From JAJECS01 sp034428595 (GTDB taxonomy: Bacteria > Chloroflexota > UBA11872): a DNA stretch of 10,597 bases. Positions 1-6,906 of this stretch are shown piece after piece. Numbering within the stretch: the first letter of the stretch is position 1; the number at the start of each line of letters is the position of its first letter. Location: positions 1 to 10,597 of the forward strand of contig DAOUHO010000052.1 in assembly GCA_034428595.1 (NCBI GenBank). Reading direction: 5' to 3'. Under the pieces are notes generated by a model that made no database searches, had not been told where the DNA came from, and saw only the letters and a program-made list of their open reading frames with translations. The position numbers and the translations under genes are program-made.

Positions 1-1497
1 GACGCTCAGGTTGCCGCCGCGCTCTTCCAGCACGGTGTCGTAGCCGTCGGGCAAGCGCGTAATGAATGTGTGCGCCCCGACTGCCTGCGCGGCGTCGACG
101 ATGTCGCCGTCGGTCAAGTTGGTGCGGTTGTGCCGAATGTTCTCGCGCACCGTGGCCGAGAAGAGAAAGGCCTCTTGCGGCACGATGCCGATCTGCCGTG
201 ACAGGGAGTCGAGGGTGACTTCCCGCAGGTCACGCCCATCCACGGTCACCCGCCCGCTGGTGACGTCGTAGAGCCGCAGCAGCAGCGACACGAGGGTCGT
301 CTTGCCGGAGCCGGTGGGTCCCACCACGGCCACGGTCTCACCCGGCTCCACCGCCACGCTGATGTCACGCAGAACGGGTTGCCCGGGTTCGTACTCGAAG
401 TGGACGTGCTCATACCGGATCCTGCCGGTCACGGGCGGCAGGGCCACCGCATCCGGCGCCGGGGGCACTTCGGCCTCGATCTCCAGGAGTTCGACGGCCC
501 GATCCGCCGCCACTAACGACCGGGTGAGTTGGCCGAACTCGCCGGTCAGGTCGCGGATCGGCTCGAAGAGCCGCTCGATGTACAGGGCGAAGGCGATCAG
601 CAGGCCGACCGAGAGCGACGCGCCGATTCCTTGGCCCATGACGAGGATGATGAACGCCAGGGCAAGTGCCGCGAGGAGCTCAACGGACGGCCACAGGCCG
701 TATCGGTAGCGCGCCGACCGCAGCACGGCATTGAGGTTGCACCGGTTGACGCGGCGGAAGCCAAGAGTGTTCTGCTGCTGGCGGTTGAGACTCTGCACCA
801 CGCGGATACCCGCCACGTTCTCTTGGACACTGGAGGTAACGTCGGCGATGGTCTCGCGGGCTCTGCGAATGGGCCGGTGCGCAATCCGACGCCAAAGCGC
901 CAGACTGGGAATCAGCAAAGCAACGAACGCCAGCGTGATCGCCGCAAGCAGCGCGTCCAGTGCCAGCATCACGGCCGCGATACCGATCACGCTCACGAAA
1001 CTCGCCATCGACAACGTGAGGATCCACAGTGAATCCGCCAGCTGCTCCACGTCGTTCTGGACGCGGGACATGATCTGCCCCACCTGGTTACGGTCATAGA
1101 AAGACATTGACAGGCGGTGCACATGCGCAACGAGTTGGGTGCGGATATCGAGCACCACCCACTCGGTTATGGTCACCATGGTCCGGCTATGGATCAGGCC
1201 CGTGGCGAAGCGGGCCGCGGCGATGAGACCGAAGAGCCCCACGCTGGCGGCAAAGCCAAGCAGGTCGCCCCCAGGCGTCGCCAGCAGTTGGTCGATGGCC
1301 TGCTTCACCGTCCACGGCAACGCGACGACCGTCCCGCTATAGGCCAGCATGGCGATGATCGCCACCGTCAGCCGCCCGCGGTACGGGCGAAAGTGCCGGA
1401 ACAGCCAGAGCAGCGTCCGCCAATAGCGCGTCTGGCGTTGGTGGTCGAGATCAGGTTGCGTCCGGCCGCCGGCCGCCTGAGCCGCTGGTGTCGCCAT
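1..1497 (-). CDS. ABC exporter half-transporter, second subunit (partial, C-terminus outside window)
   Basis: The frame runs open from an ATG at 1497 to the left edge, giving 499 residues. Residues ~25-330 form the six-helix exporter transmembrane domain, with hydrophobic stretches near 43-60, 79-98, 157-200 and 270-310. The nucleotide-binding domain follows: aromatic A-loop near Y369, Walker A GPTGSGKT at 393-400, Q-loop Q441 and the ERGG segment before the signature. The window ends inside the signature motif, where the visible residues are L-S-V rather than L-S-G. It starts 18 nt after the stop of the upstream ABC gene, so the two are almost certainly one operon and one heterodimeric membrane exporter. 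A third-position non-glycine in the signature is typical of the degenerate partner in TM287/TM288- or TmrAB-like heterodimers. Substrate cannot be read from the sequence. Walker B, the catalytic Glu and the H-loop lie outside the window. Confidence 0.93.
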   Translation of the reverse strand, partial: MATPAAQAAGGRTQPDLDHQRQTRYWRTLLWLFRHFRPYRGRLTVAIIAMLAYSGTVVALPWTVKQAIDQLLATPGGDLLGFAASVGLFGLIAAARFATGLIHSRTMVTITEWVVLDIRTQLVAHVHRLSMSFYDRNQVGQIMSRVQNDVEQLADSLWILTLSMASFVSVIGIAAVMLALDALLAAITLAFVALLIPSLALWRRIAHRPIRRARETIADVTSSVQENVAGIRVVQSLNRQQQNTLGFRRVNRCNLNAVLRSARYRYGLWPSVELLAALALAFIILVMGQGIGASLSVGLLIAFALYIERLFEPIRDLTGEFGQLTRSLVAADRAVELLEIEAEVPPAPDAVALPPVTGRIRYEHVHFEYEPGQPVLRDISVAVEPGETVAVVGPTGSGKTTLVSLLLRLYDVTSGRVTVDGRDLREVTLDSLSRQIGIVPQEAFLFSATVRENIRHNRTNLTDGDIVDAAQAVGAHTFITRLPDGYDTVLEERGGNLSV

Positions 1498-1515
1498 CAG
1501 CCCCAGCCTCGGTGG

Positions 1516-3264
1516 TCACGCATCTGCGCTGAACCCGCGCATTTCATCAGCCGGACGAAGCTGCAGATCGTGGATCCGGCGGTAGTAGCCATCCAGTCGC
1601 ATGAGGTCGTCGTGGGTGCCTTGCTCGACAATCCTGCCCTGGTCGAGCACCAGAATGAGGTCCGCGCGTCGCACCGTGGAGAGCCGGTGGGCGATGACGA
1701 ACGAGGTTCGCCCCCGGAGCACCTGCACCATTGCCTGTTGGATCAGCGCCTCGGTCGCGACGTCGACGCTGGACGTGGAGTCGTCAAGAATGAGAATTGG
1801 AGGCGCCAGCAGGAGCGTGCGGGCAATGGCCAGTCGCTGGCGCTGGCCGCCGGACAGGGTTGCGCCGCGCTCGCCCACCCAGGTGTCATAGCCGTCCGGC
1901 AGGCTCTCGATGAAGCCATGCAGCTGGGCGGTCCGGGCGGCTTGCACCACGTCCGCCAGCGACGCATCGTCGACGCCGTAGGCGATGTTGTCCCGAATGG
2001 TGGCCGAAAAGACGTAGACGTCCTGAAGCACGATCCCAACGCTGCGCCGCAGCGACTCGAGGGTCACGTCCCGGACGTCCACGCCGTCGATTGCGATTCG
2101 GCCCGCCGTCGCGTCGTAGAACCGTGGCAGCAGGTGCGCGATGGTGCTCTTGCCTGAGCCCGAGCCGCCGACGATCGCCGCCGACTGTCCCGGCCGCAAC
2201 TCAAACGATACGTCGTGCAACGCGGGCACGCCGTCGGTGTAGGCAAACGACACCGAGTCGAACACGACGTGTCCGGTGGCGGACAGCTCCGGAGCATCCT
2301 CGGCAACGACAAGCGGATTCCTCGTGTCCAGAACCTCGAATATGCGCGTGCCCGCGGCCATGGCGGTGGAAAAGAGTCGCACCCTCCATTCCAGTCCCGC
2401 GATTGAGCCGCCCAGCATCACCAGGTACAGCACAAAGGCCGCCAGCGTTCCGGCGGTGATCACCCCCTGCTGCACCTGCCATCCGCCAACGAGCAGAATC
2501 GCCGCTATCAAGGCGGCGTACAGGAAGGTGAGAACGGCGTCCCTGGTCACGGAGAGACGGTCGGCGAGAATGAAATTGGCGGCGACCGAACTGGCCCGCT
2601 CTCGATACCGCCGATTCTCGAAGCCCTGGGCGCCCAGAGCCTTCACCGTTCGAATCCCCGTCAGACTCTCCTGCAGCGCGGTGTTCATGCGACCGGTTTC
2701 CTGGAAGGCCTGGCTATAGATCCGAAATAGTCGAACTGCCAACGCGACCCCATATCCCGAGATCATCAGGGAGCCGACGAGGACGATGAGACCCAGCCGC
2801 CAGTTCATGCTGAGCATGACGATGATTGGGAGAAAGAACAGCATGAGGAACGCGATGCCGTGCATCACGCCGGTCGAAATGAATCTGGAAACGGCGTCGA
2901 TGTCGACCGTGGCCCGTGACATCAGATCGCCAGTCTTCTGGCGGTCAAAGAAGCCGAAGTTGAGCCATTGCAGCTTGTCGACGAAGTCGTTCCGGAGCCG
3001 ATACTCGGTCACCCGGCCGACGCGTTCGGCCAGGTAGAGGGCCAGGTAGCCCAGCACGGCCCTGGCTACGCCAGCCGCGATCATCAGGACCGCGATCAGC
3101 GCCAGCGCATCACGGCCTTGCGCCAGCAAAGCATCGACGGCGTCGCCGGCGAGGCGCGGAAGCACGACGCGCGGCATGATCGAGGCGACCATCACCAGCG
3201 CCGTCGCCGTGACGAGCGCCCGCTGCGTCAGGGCGTACTTGATCAGCCGGATAAGGATGGGCAT
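1516..3264 (-). CDS. ABC exporter half-transporter, first subunit (degenerate catalytic Glu)
   Basis: This is a complete 582-residue half-transporter of the multidrug/lipid exporter type: a transmembrane domain at ~1-310 and an ATPase domain at ~330-570. Visible motifs are Walker A GGSGSGKS (366-373), Q414, signature LSGGQ (470-474), Walker B LILDD (491-495), SSVD D-loop and H-loop H526. The residue after the Walker B Asp is D495, where active ATPases have Glu. This substitution marks the degenerate ATP site of heterodimeric exporters. The frame stays open upstream to 3435, but I chose the ATG at 3264 because exporter-like sequence (MPILIRLIKYAL) begins there and the upstream residues resemble nothing. 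An ATG at 3318 is an alternative. No strong Shine-Dalgarno is visible. It is the first gene of the ABC pair, and the complementary intact signature here would serve the partner's canonical site. Substrate unknown. Confidence 0.95.
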   Translation of the reverse strand: MPILIRLIKYALTQRALVTATALVMVASIMPRVVLPRLAGDAVDALLAQGRDALALIAVLMIAAGVARAVLGYLALYLAERVGRVTEYRLRNDFVDKLQWLNFGFFDRQKTGDLMSRATVDIDAVSRFISTGVMHGIAFLMLFFLPIIVMLSMNWRLGLIVLVGSLMISGYGVALAVRLFRIYSQAFQETGRMNTALQESLTGIRTVKALGAQGFENRRYRERASSVAANFILADRLSVTRDAVLTFLYAALIAAILLVGGWQVQQGVITAGTLAAFVLYLVMLGGSIAGLEWRVRLFSTAMAAGTRIFEVLDTRNPLVVAEDAPELSATGHVVFDSVSFAYTDGVPALHDVSFELRPGQSAAIVGGSGSGKSTIAHLLPRFYDATAGRIAIDGVDVRDVTLESLRRSVGIVLQDVYVFSATIRDNIAYGVDDASLADVVQAARTAQLHGFIESLPDGYDTWVGERGATLSGGQRQRLAIARTLLLAPPILILDDSTSSVDVATEALIQQAMVQVLRGRTSFVIAHRLSTVRRADLILVLDQGRIVEQGTHDDLMRLDGYYRRIHDLQLRPADEMRGFSADA

Positions 3265-3324
3265 GCAGGCTCGGGCCGGATGGATTGCACCCCCCGGGGC
3301 GCAGCAAGACCCTATCATCGAAGC

Positions 3325-3513
3325 CAACGGCGCTGGCGCACGACGCTGGTGATCGCGCACCCGATGGCCACGGTGTGCCGGGTCGACCGAATCGCGCAGC
3401 TGGACGAAGGCCGCGTTGTGGCCACCGGCCGGCACGAGGAGCTCTACGGCCGCAGTGAGCTCTATCGGCGGCTGTGCGATCTTCGGTTGGTGCAGTCAGT
3501 TGCCGAGGGATAA
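3325..3513 (+). pseudogene. Orphan C-terminal fragment of an ABC exporter ATPase
   Basis: About 60 codons ending in TAA at 3511-3513 read like the extreme C-terminus of an ABC exporter ATPase. They include TLVIAH with the H-loop His, then ATV, a DRIAQLDEGRVVATGRHEEL segment and a terminal LYRRLCDLRL helix. The usual R-L-S-T-V after the His is altered to P-M-A-T-V. Nothing upstream in this frame resembles Walker A, signature or Walker B, because it runs antisense into the 5' end of the divergent exporter gene. The similarity begins at roughly 3325-3343. It is only moderately similar to the C-terminus of the complete ABC gene on the other strand, so it is not a recent copy of that gene. I infer a decayed or recombined remnant of a third exporter. 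It ends 5 nt before the M24 gene's ATG, so the M24 gene may once have followed a complete ABC gene. Confidence 0.75.
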
Positions 3514-3518
3514 GGCCC

Positions 3519-4742
3519 ATGCCGCTATTTGGTGAGCTCAAGCGTCCGGCCGATGCCGGCGACATCCGATCGCTGACTTTCGACGAAGCCGAATTCCAGC
3601 GTCGGCACGAGGCGCTGCGGGACGCGATGCGAGCCGAGGGCTTGGACGGGTTGGTCTGCACCTTCGCGCCCAGCGTCTGCTACGTCAGCGGCTACGAGAC
3701 GCTGGCGTCGTTCGCGCCCGCCTACCTCATCGTCGGGATCGACCGCGAGCCCACGCTGCTGGTGGACGACTTCGAGGCCTTCAACGCGATGGTGTCGAGC
3801 TGGGTCGAGGACGTGGTCACGTTTCCGTGGGCGGAGGATCCCGCCGCCGTGCTGGTGGACGTGCTGCGGCATCGCGGCTGGGCCAAGGCGAGGCTGGGCT
3901 GGGAGCACCATCAGCACGGCGGAGCTCACCAGAGCTATCAGCACGCCGCGGAATCAGTGGGCCGTTCGTGGAGCTATGTCCACTGGCTGGTGGATGGGGT
4001 GCGGGCGCGAAAGAGCGCGGCCGAGATTGCCGCGGTCCGGGCCGCCGGGGCGATCTCGCCGCGCGGATTTGACGCCGTCAAGGCCGAGCTGCGCCCGGAC
4101 GCGCCGGATACGGCCGTCGCGGCGGCGGCCTATCAAGCGCTGGTGGGCGCCGGCAGCGAGCGCATGTCGATTCAGCCCATCATCACCGCCGGCCGTAACT
4201 CCGGCATTCCGCACACTACGTTCGGTCGCTCGCGCCTAACGCCGGGGCATCCGGTGATTCTGGAGTGGGGCGCGTGCATCAAGCGCTATACCGCGCCCAT
4301 GATTCGCACGGGCGTGATCGGCGAGCTGGCCGATCCGGTTTGGGACGCGATGTACGCGGCGTGCGTCGCGGCGGTGGAACGCACGATCGCCGGCATGCGG
4401 CCCGGCGTGTCGACGCTCGAGCTTGGCGAGCAGGCGTCAGAGCCGCTGGCCGAGCTGCCGTCGCGCGTATTCACGGACGGCAATCGCGGCTATTCGGTGG
4501 GCTTGAGTTTCGAGCCGGACTGGATGGACGTGCCCGGTCTGCAGATTTGCACCCGCGGTTTCCGCAGCGAACGGTCGCTGGCCACCTATCCGACGCTTGA
4601 GCCGGGCCACGTATTTCACGTGCGGGCGGTGGCACGCGACGTGGGCCGCGCGGGCGCGGGCATCAGCGAGACGGTGGCCGTCACCGCCGACGGCTGCGAG
4701 GTGCTGACCGACCACCCGCGCGATCCGATCGGCCTCGGCTAG
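3519..4742 (+). CDS. M24-fold (creatinase / ectoine-hydrolase-like) protein lacking metal ligands
   Basis: This 407-residue protein has the two-part creatinase layout: an N-terminal creatinase domain (~20-160) and a C-terminal pita-bread M24 domain (~165-400). I chose ATG 3519, preceded by GAGGGA and AAGG, because the in-frame extension to 3474 only reads back through the ABC remnant. The segment with H232 in IPHTTF matches the conserved M24 histidine. The five metal ligands of M24 aminopeptidases are not present: the first Asp position is E249 (LEWG), the second falls at A259/P260 (TAPMIRT), the GHG-type His is Y325 (GYSVGLSFEPDW), and the two Glu positions read R369 (FHVRAV) and S383 (GISET). 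The LEWGACIKRY and GYSVGLS signatures recall creatinase and ectoine hydrolase (DoeA/EutD) rather than Xaa-Pro peptidase. A hydrolase of a small C-N compound is inferred; the substrate is unknown. It is co-directional with the oxidoreductase 66 nt downstream. Confidence 0.88.
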   Translation: MPLFGELKRPADAGDIRSLTFDEAEFQRRHEALRDAMRAEGLDGLVCTFAPSVCYVSGYETLASFAPAYLIVGIDREPTLLVDDFEAFNAMVSSWVEDVVTFPWAEDPAAVLVDVLRHRGWAKARLGWEHHQHGGAHQSYQHAAESVGRSWSYVHWLVDGVRARKSAAEIAAVRAAGAISPRGFDAVKAELRPDAPDTAVAAAAYQALVGAGSERMSIQPIITAGRNSGIPHTTFGRSRLTPGHPVILEWGACIKRYTAPMIRTGVIGELADPVWDAMYAACVAAVERTIAGMRPGVSTLELGEQASEPLAELPSRVFTDGNRGYSVGLSFEPDWMDVPGLQICTRGFRSERSLATYPTLEPGHVFHVRAVARDVGRAGAGISETVAVTADGCEVLTDHPRDPIGLG

Positions 4743-4808
4743 CGAGGGCGCGTCCGTGCGCTATGTTGCCCGTGGCGGTGAGGACGCAGTCCAGGGGTAA
4801 CGAGCGCC

Positions 4809-5867
4809 ATGGCAGTGGCACGGATCGGGGTCGTGGGCACGGGGTGGTGGGCCACGGAGGCGCACATTCCGGGGCTTGTCGAGCATCCGCAGGCCGAGGT
4901 CGCCGCGCTGTGCGACCTGGATGCGGCACGCGCGGCGCGGGCGGCCGAGCACTACGGCGTGGCCGCGGTTTACGACAACCTCGACCGCATGCTGGCGCGG
5001 GAGTCGCTGGACGGCCTGGTCATCGCCAGCAGCAACGCCTCGCACTTCGAGTTGGCGCGCCGGGCCATCGACGCGGGGCTGCACCTGCTGATTGAGAAGC
5101 CGATGACCGAGACCGCGCCCGAGGGCCGGGTGCTGCTGGAGGCGGCCGAGCGCGCCGGCACGGAGATCCTGGTCGGCCACACGTTTCACTACACGCGGCT
5201 GGCGCGGCGCGCCCGCGAATTGATCACCGGCGGAGCGATCGGACGGGTCGAGCTGGTCCAGAGCCTGTTCGCATCCTCGGCCATCCAGTCCGTGCGGGAA
5301 CCGGACGCGTTGGATGGCGTTTGGGCCTATCCGGTGCACGGCCCCACGGGACAGAACTTCAGCGCCTATGGGCAGGGGCAGAATCAGCTCACGCATTCGG
5401 CGGCGCTGGTGGCATTCGTGATCGACGACGGCCCGGCGTCGGTCCACGGGTACATGGCGAATGCCGATGTGCCCGTGGATGCGGTGGACGCGCTGAGCGT
5501 GCGCTTCACCGGCGGCGCGCTGGGCACGCTGGCCAGCGTCGGTACGAAGCCCGGCGACGACACCCCGCACAACGAGTTGCGCATCTTTGGCTCGGAGGGC
5601 TGGATGGAAATCGACATGGAGCGGGCGACGCTGCTGACGCTCCATCGATATGACGGGGGCGGCGAGGAAATGCGCGAGGACGATGTCTCGCTGCACTACC
5701 CGCTGCGGTCGCCGGCGAAGAATCTGGCCGACGTCGTGCTGGGCCGCGCGCCGAACCTGTCGCCGGGCTCGATTGCGCAGTGGTCGGTGGAGATTGTCGA
5801 CGCGGCGTATCGTTCGGCGGCCAGCGGCTACCCAGTGACCATCGCCGATCTCTATCGGGGGCCGTAG
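4809..5867 (+). CDS. Gfo/Idh/MocA-family NAD(P)-dependent oxidoreductase
   Basis: The product has 352 residues, the usual length for this family of sugar, inositol and related dehydrogenases. The N-terminal Rossmann fold shows GVVGTGWWA (7-15). The family EKP motif is at 96-98 (LLIEKPM), with K97 the expected catalytic lysine. The C-terminal alpha/beta domain (~125-345) carries the substrate side. The usual D-x-G-x-H catalytic motif reads N192-Q-L-T-H196: the His is kept, but the Asp is Asn and the Gly is Leu, so proton handling may differ from the canonical enzymes. No signal peptide, so cytoplasmic. The start is ATG 4809, with no other convincing start and only a weak ribosome site. It follows the M24 gene by 66 nt on the same strand, so co-transcription and a shared catabolic pathway are plausible. 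Substrate is unknown, as this family cannot be assigned from motifs alone. Confidence 0.93.
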   Translation: MAVARIGVVGTGWWATEAHIPGLVEHPQAEVAALCDLDAARAARAAEHYGVAAVYDNLDRMLARESLDGLVIASSNASHFELARRAIDAGLHLLIEKPMTETAPEGRVLLEAAERAGTEILVGHTFHYTRLARRARELITGGAIGRVELVQSLFASSAIQSVREPDALDGVWAYPVHGPTGQNFSAYGQGQNQLTHSAALVAFVIDDGPASVHGYMANADVPVDAVDALSVRFTGGALGTLASVGTKPGDDTPHNELRIFGSEGWMEIDMERATLLTLHRYDGGGEEMREDDVSLHYPLRSPAKNLADVVLGRAPNLSPGSIAQWSVEIVDAAYRSAASGYPVTIADLYRGP

Positions 5868-5916
5868 CGTTTGTTATCCCGCCCAGCTTGGTCGTTCAAA
5901 TGGTCCATTCCAGTCG

Positions 5917-5970
5917 TTCCAAACGCATCCTTCCTGCATTCCGAACGCCTCCTTCCTGTCATTCCGAACG
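5917..5970. repeat. Degenerate ~22-bp direct repeats
   Basis: Two imperfect tandem units and the start of a third are visible: 5917-5938 (TTCCAAACGCATCCTTCCTG then CA), 5939-5961 (TTCCGAACGCCTCCTTCCTG then TCA) and 5962-5970 (TTCCGAACG). They differ at a few positions. The third unit runs straight into the left arm of the large inverted repeat that follows, so these units look like shortened, partly decayed copies of the outer end (TGTCATTCCGAACG) of that element. Confidence 0.7.
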
Positions 5971-6042
5971 AACGTGAGGAATCTAAGGAATTTGTGCGTT
6001 TTCCCCGCCCCTTAGATTCCTCGCCTGCGGCTCGGAGTGACA
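5957..6042. repeat. Long imperfect inverted repeat of the GAGGAATCT type
   Basis: The left arm 5957-5988 begins TGTCATTCCGAACG and ends GAGGAATCTAAGG. The right arm 6010-6042 begins CCTTAGATTCCTC and ends GGAGTGACA. The inner 13 bp are perfectly complementary, and the outer parts pair with a few mismatches and one extra base around a 21-nt AT-richer centre. A transcript in either direction would form a long hairpin. A further GTGACA-type end (CTCGAAGTGACAGG) lies at about 6056-6069, and a small CGGGC/GCCCG stem at 6104-6121. This resembles the short palindromic intergenic repeats with a GAGGAATCT core seen in many copies in several bacterial genomes (recollection, not searched). There is no coding content in 5868-6138. 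It sits just before the GNAT gene and may act as an RNA-processing or termination structure. Confidence 0.75.
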
Positions 6043-6138
6043 CATAGGGCTGGCTCGAAGTGACAGGTTGGGTAGCGTGAGCCTTTGCTTTCGGCCTGAA
6101 TCTCGGGCCGCACGCAGCCCGAACCAGCGGACCATGAA

Positions 6139-6771
6139 ATGACTGCAAGCAAATCCCCAATGCAATCCGAGCCGGCGGTGATTCGCCCCACGGCGCTCGA
6201 CGACATCCCGCGCATCGCGGCCCTCATCGCGGCCAACCGGTTTCGTTCGGATGGATCGGGCGCGTTGCTCCCAGTCAGTCCGCAGCAAATTCTCAGGATG
6301 CTGGGGGATGAGAGCTTGGGCCGCTTCTTCACGGCCGTCGCGCCCTCGGGCGAGGTCGTCGGTTGCGTCTCGGTGGCCGTCTACGGCATGCCGTCGAACC
6401 ACCAAGAGGTAATCGCTTGGCTGGCAAACAGGCTGCCGGCGGACGACTTCGGGATTCAGCTCGACGCCGACGATGAGCCGGGCCTGGTGGCGGAGCTGCG
6501 GTCCTTGGCCGTGAGCGACGCCTATCGTGGTCGGCAACTCGGCTTGCAGCTGATCGAAACGGCAAAGGCCGAGGCAAGGTCCCGGAGCTTTGCACAGCTC
6601 TACTCGCTGGTGAACCGGGACGTGGTGGGGCTCTTCGAGCGGGCCGGCTTCTGTCGGGCCACCCGTCCACCGCCAAAGCTCATCATTGATTGTGCGGTGT
6701 GCCCCCTGCTCGACCACTGCGTTGAGATTCCGGTCGTGGCGGACTTGAGGGGGCGGGTCGAGGGTCCTTGA
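6139..6771 (+). CDS. GNAT-family N-acetyltransferase with C-terminal Cys motif
   Basis: The 210-residue product opens its recognisable fold at VIRPTALDDIPRIAALI (~14-30), the usual first strand and helix of GNAT enzymes. It then has a beta-sheet core and the acetyl-CoA pyrophosphate-binding segment RGRQLGLQL (130-138). After it comes LYSLVNRDVVGLFERAGF, typical of the last GNAT strands. A C-terminal D-C185-x2-C188-P-x5-C194 motif is seen, as in a GNAT subgroup related to N-acetylglutamate-synthase-like proteins that carry a CxxCPxxxxxC tail. A metal-binding or structural role is inferred. Acceptor substrate unknown. ATG 6139 is used, and ATG 6160 is an equally possible start because homology begins later and neither has a strong ribosome site. 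The gene stands alone after the repeat region and converges on the DUF3179 gene. Confidence 0.88.
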   Translation: MTASKSPMQSEPAVIRPTALDDIPRIAALIAANRFRSDGSGALLPVSPQQILRMLGDESLGRFFTAVAPSGEVVGCVSVAVYGMPSNHQEVIAWLANRLPADDFGIQLDADDEPGLVAELRSLAVSDAYRGRQLGLQLIETAKAEARSRSFAQLYSLVNRDVVGLFERAGFCRATRPPPKLIIDCAVCPLLDHCVEIPVVADLRGRVEGP

Positions 6772-6838
6772 CTCCTTGGCTGGCCCGGACCAGCGCCGGA
6801 TGTGCTTCGCAGTCAAAGGTAAACGCCGAACTTGCGAA

Positions 6839-6868
6839 GGAACTCCCGCCCACTCGGTGTGGGAGTCC
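6839..6868. terminator. Hairpin between convergent genes, possible bidirectional terminator
   Basis: ACTCCC (6842-6847) pairs with GGGAGT (6861-6866), an inner CAC/GTG pair (6851-6853 with 6857-6859) closes a TCG loop, and GG/CC extends the base past a bulged A. It lies between the ends of the convergent GNAT and DUF3179 genes, where a shared terminator would be expected. No T-run follows on either strand, so it is not a classical intrinsic terminator. The rest of 6772-6906 shows nothing recognisable. Confidence 0.4.
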
Positions 6869-6906
6869 TCCTGCCGAATCCCAATAGGGGGCGATCTAGG
6901 GCGGAA

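Noticed and set aside
1117..2157. Long plus-strand open frame of 346 codons antisense to the ABC genes
   Set aside because: Low-complexity, Arg/Gln/His-rich translation with no domain sense. The opposite strand carries clear ABC exporter motifs across the whole span, so this is a GC-rich shadow frame.
2968..3324. Upstream part of the plus-strand frame that leads into the ABC remnant
   Set aside because: It is antisense to the start of the intact ABC exporter gene and shows no ATPase motifs, so only the part from about 3325 is meaningful.
4761..5696. Minus-strand open frame of 311 codons antisense to the Gfo/Idh/MocA gene
   Set aside because: The plus strand encodes an intact Rossmann-fold oxidoreductase with EKP motif, and the antisense translation is compositionally biased and unrecognisable.
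5868..6138. CRISPR-like array
   Set aside because: The repeat units are adjacent and degenerate, without regularly sized unique spacers, and no cas genes are near.
5983..6816. Minus-strand open frame of 277 codons covering the GNAT gene and the repeat region
   Set aside because: It runs through the palindromic repeat and is antisense to a clear GNAT fold, and shows no domain-like features.
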